In this document: positions 38,916-50,412 of the stretch, piece after piece
How positions within the stretch are numbered: the first letter of the stretch is position 1
How the letters are laid out: each line of letters begins with the position of its first letter
Source: Pilatotrama ljubarskyi
Lineage: Eukaryota; Basidiomycota; Agaricomycetes; Polyporales; Polyporaceae
DNA: 64,000 bases
Assembly: GCA_022385805.1 (NCBI GenBank)
Contig: MU277700.1
Coordinates: 50,583-114,582, forward strand
Direction of reading: 5' to 3'
Notes under the pieces: generated by a model
What the model was told of the DNA's origin: nothing
What the model saw: only the letters and a program-made list of their open reading frames with translations
The model's database searches: none
Made by a program: the position numbers and the translations under genes

Positions 38916-39890
38916 TCAACGTATCGGTCTGCTCAGGAGTTCCTGATGTACGTTGAAGTATCTGCGAGTCTCAAATGTCAGGCGCCGTGGTAGCACAGGG
39001 TAGAACAGCTTTGCCCACCGTACGACCTGCCCTACCTCCCGACACGTCCCAACCCCGTTCTCATCCCAGGTGACCACCCACCGTCCAAGCACCCCTCCGT
39101 CAGCCGTTTTCGTCTCCGCAATGGTCTCTTCCCCCGGAATGAGCCCCTGTGCGCGCGCGCTCAACACCTCTGCCTCCGAGAGCTTGAACGCCTCCGCCAG
39201 CTCCCACGTCGCGAACGGCCGACTGGTAGGGACCAAGAACGCGGTGTCGTACACGGTGGTCACGCGCTTGTGGAGCCCAAGGGTCATGGTCGTCATCTCG
39301 ATCGCGCGGCCGCTCCCCGCCGCCTGCGCGCCCTCAGGCTCGAGGAAGCGCAGAGTCGTGACGTACGGACGGCCGCACCACGCGACGAGCGCGGTGGAAA
39401 CGCTGCTCGTAGCCATCGCGATAGCCGCGAGCGCCGCCCGTCCCACCAGTGGTACGCTCGACGTCGTCTCGAGGATGAAGATGAAGGGGGTGAGGGCGAA
39501 GGTGAGGGTGAGCGAGGATAGGGAAAGGATCTTCAGCCGGCGGTAGGTCGTCGTGAGCGGTCCATGATACTCCTCCTCCTTTTGCATGGCCTCGAGTGGG
39601 GTCTGCACGTCGGATTTTGGTGGTTCTGGGTTGGACGCTGAGGCGGAGGTTGCAACTAGCCGTCTCGAGAAGGCCATCGAGCCGTCAAGGCGCGAGATGC
39701 CAGTGATTTTTGGCGCCATGAGGCACGAGGACGTCGCAAGGCATCTCCTCAGCAGTAATGAAGTGGTCCGGGTTGGTCGTGCGCGAAGCAGGAGAGAAAG
39801 GCCCGCGGGCCTCATCGTTGGCGGTGGTGAGGAACTCAGGAAGCGAAGCACGACACGCGTAGCGCGCATACACTCGCGTCTGAGCGTCAT
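38916..39890 (-). CDS. TMEM70/TMEM186-like mitochondrial membrane protein
   Basis: Intronless frame of 324 aa from the ATG at 39890, or 299 aa from 39815. The N-terminus is Arg/Ser/Leu-rich (LSLLLRARPTRTTSLLLRRC), a plausible mitochondrial presequence. Then follow GPLTTTYRRLKILSLSSLTL with a hydrophobic continuation, a second span LAAIAMATSSVSTALVAWCG, RPYVTTLRFLEPEG and a soluble tail. Two spans after a short matrix segment and this R-x-L pattern resemble the TMEM70/TMEM186/TMEM223 superfamily, which assists respiratory-complex assembly. The assignment is by resemblance only. The open frame continues upstream to 40043, where it would encode (VE)n from a GACCTC tetramer repeat overlapping the dynactin gene. 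I consider that part untranslated. Confidence 0.7.
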   Translation of the reverse strand: MTLRRECMRATRVVLRFLSSSPPPTMRPAGLSLLLRARPTRTTSLLLRRCLATSSCLMAPKITGISRLDGSMAFSRRLVATSASASNPEPPKSDVQTPLEAMQKEEEYHGPLTTTYRRLKILSLSSLTLTFALTPFIFILETTSSVPLVGRAALAAIAMATSSVSTALVAWCGRPYVTTLRFLEPEGAQAAGSGRAIEMTTMTLGLHKRVTTVYDTAFLVPTSRPFATWELAEAFKLSEAEVLSARAQGLIPGEETIAETKTADGGVLGRWVVTWDENGVGTCREVGQVVRWAKLFYPVLPRRLTFETRRYFNVHQELLSRPIR

Positions 39891-39973
39891 GTCCGACGCG
39901 CGTCTGCTCGGCTTGACCTCGACCTCGACCTCGACCTCCAGACTGTCCTCAAGCCATCCAAGCGACGCGCAGA

Positions 39974-40772
39974 ATGGATCTCCCAATATACTACACGCGT
40001 GCCGAGTATATTGAGACGGTAGGTGAATGGCATAGTCGCGCATGCATGCGTAGCCTGAACTGACTGAGTGCCGCGCAGGACACCGGGAACAAAGTATCCC
40101 GTAGAGCGACTATCTCTGGTCCCCAGAACATCATCCTCGGTGGAAAGACCATTATTGCTAGCGGCGCTATTATCCGAGGCGACCTGCGGAGGACAGGTCC
40201 CGGTCACGCCGTGGTGATTTCCTTGGGAAGATATTGTCTCATCGGAGAGGGATGTGTTATGAGGTACGTTCCATTCCGACCGGCCAGAGGAACGAGCTAT
40301 GAAACGCCTCAAAGGCCGCCGTACAAGACATATCGAGGGAACTTCAACTATTACCCTATGAAGATCGGGGACCATGTCCACATCGGCGCGAACTCCATAG
40401 TCGAGGCCGCGACTATTGGCAATCATGTCGAGATTGGCAAGAACTGCATTATCGTATGCTCCCTACATGCGTCCTACTGCTCTTTTGCCTCACGATCAAC
40501 TCTGTGCAGGGAAAGTTCACGATCATCAAGGACTGCGCGAGGATAGCTGACAACACGGTCATCCCGCCGAACACCGTCGTTCCTGCATTGGCGTTGTTTG
40601 CAGGGTCGCCAGGTGTGTGTCCAATGCTCCTCACGCGCGTCACGCGGCATTCACATCGCCCAAACGTGCAGGGCGATTTATTGAAGACCTCCCAGAGTCG
40701 ACCCCCGAGATGGTGGAGGCGCAGACTAAACAGTACTACACTCGCTTCCAACCCTTACCGATGGAGCGATAA
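39974..40772 (+). CDS. Dynactin subunit p25 (DCTN5)
   Basis: Predicted 190 aa from five exons: 39974-40018, 40079-40263, 40315-40453, 40510-40612 and 40672-40772. p25 is a left-handed beta-helix protein of the dynactin pointed-end complex, needed for dynein binding to early endosomes in filamentous fungi. Evidence: LPIYYTRAEYIETDTGNKVS, ATISGPQNIILGGKTIIASG, AIIRGDLRRTG, GRYCLIGEGCVMRPPYKTY, the hexapeptide-repeat tract IGDHVHIGANSIVEAATIG and NHVEIGKNCIIGKFTIIKDC, and VIPPNTVVPALALFAGSPGR. Intron phases (0, 2, 0, 1) all hold frame. The start is only 83 bp from the upstream-most plausible start of the divergent gene. Confidence 0.95.
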
Positions 40773-41566
40773 CCCTTACGCCATGTCTTCGAAGCTATAC
40801 CCCTTCTGTTCATCCGATACCCTACCCGGTGACTCCCCTCTTGCGACTTTTCGCCCCTCAGGCTCTGCGTTGCTTCTCGCCATCGGCGAGTCCATCATCT
40901 TTCGGCAAAGTATTGCACACGTTCCCGCAAGATCGATATCACGCGTCCTCGACGTATATAGTGGATGCGGTTTCTTCGTTCAGCTGCAGGGTGAGCGTGC
41001 AGCACCTTCGCACGTTCGTTCATATCCGTCCCTCTGTTCCTTAGTTTACTGGTCGTCTGACGCCAAGATCTTGTCGTCGGTATGCTGGCTCCTAGAGTGT
41101 AGTCTGTGACTCCGGTGATGTGGTGGCGAGAATCGTAAGCCCTGCATTCATCCCTCGGACGATGGGCGGTTCATGAGACCCCCGAGAGATTGCACGCAGT
41201 CGAAGTGAGCGGTGCGCTCGTGAACGTGCTTGTCCCAGCAACAGTCGATATACATTCTTTACATATTGAACGCATCCTCTTTAGCCTGCATGGTGCGCAC
41301 TCTAGGAATATGCGGATTGCGCGATTTGCGGAAGTTCTGGTCGGTTTTGGAACGCAGGAAACAATGTTTTGTAAGCGCCCATGGTCTATGCGGTCACCAC
41401 TTGTGGCTGCAGCCGACTCCGAGCATCTTTCGCACAAACCGCTTCGACTTCGACTGCCAGGACTCCTTCTGACGCCAATGCCGCTCTATAAATCCAGCTA
41501 ACACACTCCTAAACCCATCGCTCTCGCCATCCCTCGCGAATTCTCGTCTTTCTGCTCGGAGGGGAG
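40773..41566. other. Intergenic region upstream of TRK, unresolved
   Basis: Some plus-strand frames have protein-like stretches (for example CFSPSASPSSFGKVLHTFPQ near 40870 and CDSGDVVARI near 41110), but they could not be linked into a gene or recognised. Confidence 0.35.
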
Positions 41567-44500
41567 ATGCCTTCGCTGCCAGGCCGTGTTCTCTCTCAAA
41601 TCAGGCTCGGGGACCTCAGGGCGTACATCTTCCGACACCTCAACTTCTATCGCGTACATCTTCTATTCTTGTAAGTCTTCGCATCCATTCTTTTTGGTTC
41701 AGTTTGGGTGGCGAAAGTCGGGCGATCATGGCGGCTGGGTTTGCGCTTGGCCGGAGCCGGAGTAGACATTTTTGCCTTTCCGGAAAGCCCACACAGTATC
41801 GTCAATGGCATACAGAAGAGCAATTGAGGAGAAGAAGCCGTTCCGTGTGGAGGATCCCATGTCTTTCCGCATCGCCGGCTTGTCTCAGGCCTGTGGAAGG
41901 CGCACCGGCCACACAGCCCTATAAAGCCTCCGATGCCAGCGCAGGCAGTGTGAAAACATGTCTGTGAGCTCATGATTACGGCACACCTCAGTTGGCCGTC
42001 TCGCTTGGCATGTCACATGCGTTTTCCGCCGTAGAGAAGGATGTGTGCTTCCTGGTCGGGAGATGTCAAACTCGCATGATTGGATGAAAGCTTGTGATGG
42101 AGATATCCAGGGCGCGGGCGACATGCAGTCATGCGAGCAAACGAGAATTACCGCAGCAGATGGGCTGACTGCGAACCTCTGGTTCGCGGAGTTTGGTGCC
42201 ATTGTGTAGCAGTGCATCGCATGCGTTAAGCAACAGCAACGTCGCCTTGCAGCATGCAGCACGTTCTCATCATGGTGCTCACGACTAGGCTTTACCGCTG
42301 CTTACTTCATCTATTCGCGGAGTAGTAGTGCTGACGAACTCACCAAATAGCACTTTCACTCCTCTGATATTCTCAGGCATCTTCTATGCCGGCAATGGCG
42401 AGTACCACATAGACTATATCGATTGTCTCTTCAACTGCGTCAGCGCAATGACGGTCTGCGGCCTTGCAACCGTGGATTTGAGCAGTCTGACGGCGTTCCA
42501 ACAAGCAGTGCTCTTCATCCAGATGTGCTTAGGCAGTCCGGTAAGTATCTCCCAGCAGTTAGTCAGCGACAATCCTGACCTTGTGCAGGTTGTCGTATCC
42601 TGGACGATGGTCTATATACGAAGGTCGGGATGTGACGAAAACCCACCCTGTCAGAGACTCAAGTAACTCTCCGTTGCACAGGAGCTTCTTCGCGCGCAAG
42701 TTCCAGCGCATAGTAGAGGCCGAGCTTGCCCGCCGAGCCGCGCGCCGAATGCATGCCCCTGTGGACGTGAGGATAGAACCTTGGTGGAAGAAGCTCTGGA
42801 CGATGCTGAGGTGGAGGAGAGGCACACGTCTCCGGTCGCTCAGTGACATATCTGTCCAGGAAGTCGGCCCAATGAAGACTCGCGGCCGGATCCACCTGCG
42901 ACCCGATATGATCAGACGAGTCGAGGGCGCGCCGAAGCTGGTCGATCCGAGTGGCTGGATAAGCGAACGTGTATCAGAGCAGCAGGCGCAGAACGACCCT
43001 TCGCCTCAGCGGAAGGGAGGGGGAGAGGGCGATCGTCGGCCCTCGACGTCGGCGGAGTCGAGCTCTGTCACACATTCTCAGAGCACTGAGGCTGAGCCGC
43101 AAGGAGAGAATCAGCGGATGCAGGACGAACAGAGCCCGTGGGTCTTGTACTGCTCTTAATCCCGAAATTAACGCTGAGAAGACTTCTCAAAGCCGCGAGC
43201 GCCAAACGACCGAGACGTCTCCACGTTCCGCAACGTCCCCCTTGATTGGTGCGTGGCTTCCCCACACATATAGTGGATAGGTCTCCTCATGTGCCAAGCG
43301 TCGGCAGGCACCGCGCCGATTCTACGAGCACCGACCATCAATAGGACCATGACACGAGGCCCTCAACTCACCCATACCCAGACCGTCGAGTTCGCTGCGA
43401 CGCCTGCGCCACATCGCCGGTCTGTTTCTGCAGAACGGAGGTTCAGTAGGATTCCACAGTCTCCTGCTGAGTCGGATACGAATCTCGACCGCAGTAAGTC
43501 CTCCCCTATGGCTCAAAGGTCGCAGAGCTTATCGTCCGACGCAGGGTCGATGGCGCGACCTACCATGTCGCGGCCAACTGTGTCGCGTCCCACGATGTCG
43601 CGTCCGACAATGTCTCGCCCAACAATGTCCCGACCGACGATGTCTAGACCGACGATGTCTAGACCGGGCTCAATGCCTCGCACGGGCACGATCACGACGG
43701 CGGCGTCGCAAGGATTTGCTCCACGCCGCAACCTGCACAAAGGCTTCGGTGGCTTCCCGATGCCTCACGAGCTTCTCTCGCGCCTCTTCGGCCGAGCGTT
43801 CCCATCCCTTGAACGCAAGTTGACGCGGACGATCACCATTCCACGCACGCGCACGATCGCGTCGGAGCGGGGGACCCTTCCACCGGGCACGCGTCCCGTC
43901 CCCTATATCTCATTCGAGGCGGTCGTCGGTCGCAACTCCGTGTTCCAGAGTCTGACTCGGGAACAGTTGGAGGAGCTCGGTGGCGTCGAGTATCGCGCGC
44001 TTACGGCGCTACTCTGGATTGTTGCTGCAGTAAGGCTCTGCGTATCGTCACTTTGAATCGCAGTCTCACAGTTTGCCCAGTATCATATCGGCTTACAATT
44101 ACTGGCGTTCGTCGTCATCGCGCCATACATGTCTATCAGCCGGTGGCGCGAAGACTTTCTCCCACCTGCGCTGCACAAGCCTATCTCATCCACATGGTAC
44201 GTGCGTCACATCGCAGTGCATACCCAGTGTGCTCATAGATGTGCTCTTCCCAAGGTTCGCCGCATACCAAGTGGTTTCTTCATATACGAATACGGGCATG
44301 TCTCTTGTCGACGAGTCCATGGTCCCTTTCCAGCAAGCATACCCTATGATAGTCGTTATGGTCATGCTGATATTGGCCGGTAATACCGCATTCGTACGTG
44401 TGCATCTTCTTCATAGCTCTCAGTCTACTAAACTTTTAATGCAGCCTGTACTGTACGTTCGGATACCCATTTTCTGCTCCTCACCCTTCCGCTCACATGC

Positions 44501-46079
44501 TTCGGTCGGTTGCGACAGATTACGTTTCCAGATGTGTGTACGCTCTATCTATCTCCGCTCTGCTTGCACTAAAAGCGCTCGGCATAGTTGGGTCCTCTCG
44601 AAGCTCGTCCCAACAGATTCACGATTAAACGAGACGTTACACTTCCTCCTGGACCATCCCCGGCGCTGTTTCATCTATCTGTTCCCATCTCATCAGACTT
44701 GGTTCCTCCTTACAGTGCTCTTCGTTCTAAAGTGAGTCCCCGAGCCAGGCTGACCGATTATGGCTTGCTGATCTATATGCGTAGCTTCACGGATTGGTTC
44801 TTCTTCTTGGTATTAGACATTGGTAACCCGGCGATCACAAGCATACCTCTCGGGGTGCGGTTCATCATTGGGCTGCTGCAAGCGACTGCTGTTAGAGCAG
44901 CCGGCTTCGCCACCGTCACCCTATCTGCTCTAGCTCCGGCAGTGAAGTAAGTTGCTCCCTGTTGCGTGCGTAATTCAGCTGACCGTCTTCGCAGAGTACT
45001 GTATGTGCTGATGATGTATGTCAGCGTCTGTGAGTAATGCAATCTGCTGTTGTCTTAAGAAGCATGATGTTGACCCCTCTACCAGATCCGATCGCAATGA
45101 GGTAAGAGACTGTACTTGGGCTGCTCGCCTCTGCCGCCTTACAATGCTCGACAGCGTGCGCTCTACGAACGTCTACGAGGAGAAGTCCTTGGGTGTGTTT
45201 GCCGACGACGACGACGTTACCGAGGAGGAGGCCGCCTTCAACGCTTCCGGGAGCCGCGCAACGGTCTGGGGCCGCTACCTAGCCATGCACGCTAGGAAGC
45301 AGTTGTCATTTGGTGAGCACTCCTTCTTTGACTTGTCACCGCTCTTACTCACCCTCTACGATCAGATATGTGGTGGCTGGGTTTGGCTCTATTCATCGTG
45401 TGCATCATCGAGGTGCGTATCGGTTCACCGGCATCTCTGAGGGACTGGCATTGATTGTGGATCAGAGAAGCGGCCTGGACGACAACTCAAATAACGACTG
45501 GTTCACTATCTTCAATGTCGGTGTGTATTGCCGTCTGCTATTTCATAAACTTGTTTTTTAATGCCGAAAAATACAGTGTTCGAGCTTGTCTCAGCGTATG
45601 GTACAGTCGGTCTAAGTCTTGGGGTGCCATACGTGAGTCGAATTCCTTGCGGGCATACAAACAAATTATACTCAACATGAAGCTAGGCCAACTATTCGTT
45701 CTCTGGCGCTCTACGTCCTCTCTCGAAGCTCATCATCTGCGCCGTCATGCTTCGTGGCCGCCACCGTGGTCTCCCTGTCGCGATCGATCGTGCGGTCATG
45801 CTGCCGTACGAGTTCAAGGAGGGCCTGCAGGACGGCTACGGGGAAGAGAATTACGGAGAGTACGTGATGGAGGACGAACCTGAACAGGCCGCAGACCTCA
45901 CACCCGACGGGCAAATGGGCGAGAACTCGGACCATGCTTATGGCGATTCTGAAAGCCGTGCAGCCCCGGCGACAGGAGGCGACGCGGAGAAACAGCAGGT
46001 CGGCAACGGAGGCGGTGCTGTCCAATATCCACAGGAGCTTGGTGGTCGAGGTGACGCGTTTGCTGCGAAGGAACAGTAA
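41567..46079 (+). CDS. TRK1: TRK-type high-affinity K+ transporter
   Basis: A multi-exon plasma-membrane potassium uptake protein. Exons supported: 41567-41670, 42351-42540, 42589-42623, 42682 to about 43135, about 43290-44029, 44081-44196, 44255-44396, 44445-44452, 44519-44533, 44588-44731, 44785-44946, 44995-45029, 45086-45101, 45153-45312, 45366-45412, 45466-45520, 45577-45632 and 45687-46079. All four pore-loop glycine motifs are present: AMTVCGLATVDL, SSYTNTGMSL, VRAAGFATVTL and SAYGTVGLSLG. A long hydrophilic loop after the second membrane unit carries TQTVEFAATPAPHRR and a pentapeptide repeat. Notable are a 680-nt first intron and microexons of 8, 15 and 16 nt. The splice between about 43135 and 43330 is not resolved, so the loop sequence there is uncertain. 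Confidence 0.92.
43555..43671 (+). repeat. 15-bp coding minisatellite in TRK loop
   Basis: Seven complete imperfect 15-bp units starting at 43555 (consensus GCGACCNACGATGTC) plus a partial eighth. They encode (RPTMS)n within the intracellular loop of the transporter. Unit differences are mostly at third positions or the first Arg codon (CGN/AGA), so the peptide is better conserved than the DNA. Confidence 0.9.
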
Positions 46080-46945
46080 GCGTTGGCAGGCGGTGGCGCG
46101 AGGAGAACCTGGGCAGTCGGCCACATCGGACTACCCCAATGCACACGCCTCTATCTTTATTCTTGAATTTTTATCTGCCATACATTGTTGTGTCATATAT
46201 AGAGTTCTCACCGCACTATGCGCTTGTCACGAGCAGCAGTTGTCGACGTCTTTGCAGCCAATCCATGAGTTTTTGGCCGCTGACCGTGGCGTGACAACGT
46301 TTTGCCAATAGGGTCGGCGCTCTACCCTGGATGTACAGCAAGGCATCCGCAGTATTCCAACCTGGTATATTGCTAACTCAAAACGCTGCTTTCAACTCGT
46401 TGAAGGCCATAGTGCACGTGTAAGCACTTTCCAGCGGGACTGCTGCGCCTGAGCGCTGACAGGAAGCACAATCATGTGTGACCGAGTCGCATGCGGTATA
46501 AACACAGCCACTGAGGTTACGATTGACCGTGCGTCACGCGCGCCATGACGCGGACTGCAAGCTGTCGAACTCGCGCTTGTCAGGCAATTGATCAACGAGT
46601 CCGTTCGCGACCCACTTAACTTTGGAGGTCTCGGGGGGCAAGGCCCAGCCAAACAGTGCTTGAGCCCGCTTGCAATATAGAGAGGCAAAAAGGAGAGAAG
46701 CGGTCGCAGAAGGCACGTGAGTTGTTCCTACCTCGCGGCGTACCAGGCGCTCGTTAGCCAAGTTACCCTGACTTTAGCCACCGCACTCACGTCGCCTCGT
46801 GGTGTCACTGTCCTTTGTTCCACCGTCCGCATTCCAGGGACAATTGCTTTGCTGATTTTGTGGCTAAGCCTCTGAGAGATTTAAGCCTCGACAGGATTCG
46901 GTTTCCGTACGCTTGTTTCTTCCTCACTCTCATCCCGACGCAGAA
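46080..46945. other. Intergenic, no gene identified
   Basis: TRK 3' region and FunK1 promoter. A 75-codon minus frame (46761-46534) lacks recognisable features. Confidence 0.45.
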
Positions 46946-49833
46946 ATGGCTGACCTCGCTCCTCCCACTATGTCCCTTGCCGACGCGCAGGAATCGGCAC
47001 CTTCAGGACCTAGCACGCACACGACAGGGTGGCCTGTGCACCCAGAGATCGCCTCCGACGCGGACAAACCCCGCCCCATAACTCCTCCCTCAGCGCTGCC
47101 GCCCTTCAATCCCTTCGCCGCCTTCAAGGATTCACCCGTTGGGAAACGCTCGCACTCCCATTCCATCTCCAAATCTTCGATACAGCGGCCACTCGTAGAG
47201 GATAAACGACGCGCGTATCGCCTCAGCATGGACGGCAAAATCATCGAGATACCGTACGAGAAAATGATGGAGCAGTTCGTGCCCGCGCCCGTCGGAGAAG
47301 AGGAGCCTATCAGTTCGTATCAGGGGCTCAACTTCAAGCCTGTTGCCACCACTCCGGAGGCAGCTATGTACAAACCACTGGTGCGTTGACCGCATCTCTT
47401 GTGCATCCTTGATCTCACTTCCGCTATCCACCAGATGGAAATCCTCAACTCCGAGTGGCTCCGCGGAGACTTTGTTGCAAGAGCTACACCGAACAAGAGG
47501 GACCTGAGCAGTGGATCTGCGGAGAAGATAGATGGCGGTCTGTATCCTTCTGGTGACGCGCCCGCAGGTGCGGACCGGACGGACTGGTCCAGGATTGAAC
47601 TCTCCATCGAATGCAAGACCGAACATGTTCAGCACGATCCCATTGAGAAAACGACAAATTTTCATCCCAGATCCCGTACCAGGAGGCAAGTACTGGGTCA
47701 AATCATGTCCTACGCAGTCCTCGTCTTCGACAACCAGCACCGGACGCACCACTTTACACTGATAATCTTTGGCAAGAATGCTCGTATCGTCCGATGGGAT
47801 CGTTCTGGCGCCGTCTTCAGCGAGGCATTCAATTACGTAGAGAAACCGGATATGCTGGCGCGCTTCCTCTGGCGTTTCGCTCGTCTATCTGCTGCCCAGC
47901 GCGGCCATGATCCCACGGCCACCCGTGTTCTTCCCGGAACCCCTCATCACGATCTAATCCTCGAGCGACGACTGGCCTCATACATGATCGGCGAGCACAA
48001 GATCGGCGAACATGCCCGTGTGGAGTTCGAGAAGTCTACCGAGGATCCGCGCTCGTTCTGGTGCTTGGAAGCGGCCAATCGACGTCAATTCCTCGTGGGC
48101 AAACCGCATTTTCTTGCTGATGGTCTGGCGGGGCGTGGCACTCGCGGTTACGTCGCAATCGATCTCAACGACCGCAACGGACCCTTGGTATACTTGAAGG
48201 ACGCATGGCGAGTGGCACATCCCCGAATGCGGCAAGAGGGCGACATCCTGGCGTATCTCGCCGACTCTACCCACGGGGACGGCGTCGAGAATATCCCTAC
48301 TCTCATATGTCACGGCGACGTCGAGACGCAAATCACAGAGTCCCAGCGAGTGTGGAGGGAGACCCACCCTCAGGCGGCAGAAGAGGATTGTCCCATGAAG
48401 ACTCATCGCCACTATCGGTTAGTCGTCAAGGAAGTTGGGCTCCCTATCAGCGAGTTCATCAACGGCCGAGAACTCGTGTATCTCATATTGACGTGCATCA
48501 TGGGTTGGTCATACGTTACTTCAGTTCGCAGCGATGTTCGCTGACTCCGAGCTACAGCCCACTTTGAGGCGTTTCAGAAGGGCGTCCTGCACAGGGATAT
48601 CAGCTCCGGAAACATCCTTATCCACGTGAAAGAGCATGTCAGTGCTGATGGAAAGCTCACGCGAGCTCGCGAAGGCCTCCTGACCGATTGGGAGCTATCT
48701 AAGCACATCGACGATGCTGAAGCAGGGCCTCGGCAGCCAGGGCGAACAGTGCGTACACGGACTCTGGATTCCTTCCGTTCTCCAATTGCAATGTTGATAT
48801 GACTACCCAGGGAACCTGGCAGTTCTTGTCCGCCAATGCCCTGTCCGATCGGAACAAAAAGATCGTTGTCGAGGACGAGATGGAATCATTTTTCCATTTG
48901 CTACTCTACGTCGCCATACGCTACCTCCCACACAACTGCACAGACGTCGGCGACTTCATGCATCGATACTTTGACGGCTTCATGGAAGATCGTGTCGATC
49001 AAGAGTACTTCTGCGGCGAGACGAAGTATAACGCGATGAGCAAGGGAGAGCTTACCGTCAAACGCGACAAATTACTGTTCTTCCGCGAACCCCTGCTCAA
49101 TTCGCCCGATCAGTCGACCTCGGGGAAGGGACTCAACGCTCTCCAACATCCGGTAGACCTTCCAGGTATGTCCATTCCCCGTCACCCCTAGTGCGTCGCC
49201 GACCCAGTACGTTCGCCCAAAGGTTATCACCCAATCAACGGTCTGTTCGACACGCTCTTGCTGTGGCTGAAGGCACACTACACGCTATGTGGTGAACAGC
49301 ACAAGTCTGTGACTCGAATTGCGCCCGCGGAGCCTGACCGTGTTCCCGATGCTGACGGAGAAGCACTCATTGAAGAGAGTAACGCCAATATCGACAGGTT
49401 CCTCGCTGGAAGACTCCGGCGCCGCCGCTCGTCGCGTCACGGTGACCAACATGCCGCGTCGACTGTCTCAACCACTCCTGCTGTACCGGCCATCCCGGAG
49501 GTAGAGAGAAAGGAGCTCGACGAGCTCACTGAGAAGGCGAGGAAGGAACTCCGAAGCCTCGCTGCGAAGCTGGGAAGTCATGAGGAGGTCCTACAGCTCT
49601 TCTCTGAGTATCTCGAACAGGGGAAGAACCGGGACTGGCCTAAGAACGACAAGACGAAGGATCAACTTCCAGAGGATTACCGCCCCAAGGACGAACGCGA
49701 GATTGGCTTCAAGCGCAGCTACCTCGACTCCTACGTGTCGGAGACTGGAGGAGTGGGTCCTCAAGCCAAGAAGGGGCGCAGCGGTGCCGGAACAAGTCTC
49801 GGAACCCCTGGTGTGATGCAGAGTGGTCGCTAG
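46946..49833 (+). CDS. FunK1-type fungal protein kinase (copy 2)
   Basis: Predicted 886 aa from five exons: 46946-47380, 47435-48503, 48558-48748, 48811-49165 and 49223-49833. Same family and architecture as the copy at 969-3266: ELSIECKTEH, ARIVRWDRSGAVFSEAFNY, GRGTRGYVAIDL, LVVKEVGLPISEF, catalytic loop LHRDISSGNILI, LLTDWELSKHID, GTWQFLSANAL and YVAIRYLPHNC. Compared with copy 1 it has a longer N-terminus and a charged C-terminal tail with a helical stretch (ELDELTEKARKELRSLAAKL) and KNDKTKDQLPEDYRPKDERE. The gene has no close neighbour of related function. Targets and activity are unknown. Confidence 0.92.
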
Positions 49834-50412
49834 GATATCTGTCGTCCCAGCGCAATCATCGGCCTCCCGATTTTCCCAGGAGCATGCGGCTCCCTTGTCA
49901 GCTCTCTGTTCCGGCGTAAGCGATTGTGTCTGCACCAATTCTCTATTTTCACCCTCTGGACGTCCCCGTTTATGCCTGTATCCATCGAACCACGCGTTCT
50001 TCGAGTTGCTATCCTGCCATCCGTCGCACACGTCTCACGTTTTCTTCTCGCTACCCACGTCGTCAATTAGTGTATACCATGTTCTCGCATCCGTCTACTA
50101 CCTATAACGATCACGTTGTTTACCAGTCAAAAGACTTCCATATCGACTGCGTCTGAAAAGTGAGCGGTGCGACATCGTCGAGACTGGGGATGTGATCGAC
50201 ACAATGATTCTATTCGGACAACAGGTAGTTTCGTAGTGTATACAAGATGACGACTCCAAGACACGGCCCCCAAACATACATATAAGCAGACCGGAATGCG
50301 TTATCTAAAGGCCTCTATTGAGGCGTGTGCAGCGACCACGTTCTGGGTATCAGCGTGCGGCGAGGCGTCTAGGGCTCCCCAGCATCGCTGCAATGAGTAC
50401 GCGACAGAGACT
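49834..50412. other. Convergent intergenic region
   Basis: Downstream regions of two convergent genes. Pyrimidine-rich, no coding signal. Confidence 0.5.

Noticed and set aside
39915..39938. (GACCTC)4 repeat as a functional element
   Set aside because: Only four hexamer units; too short to be more than a simple sequence repeat.
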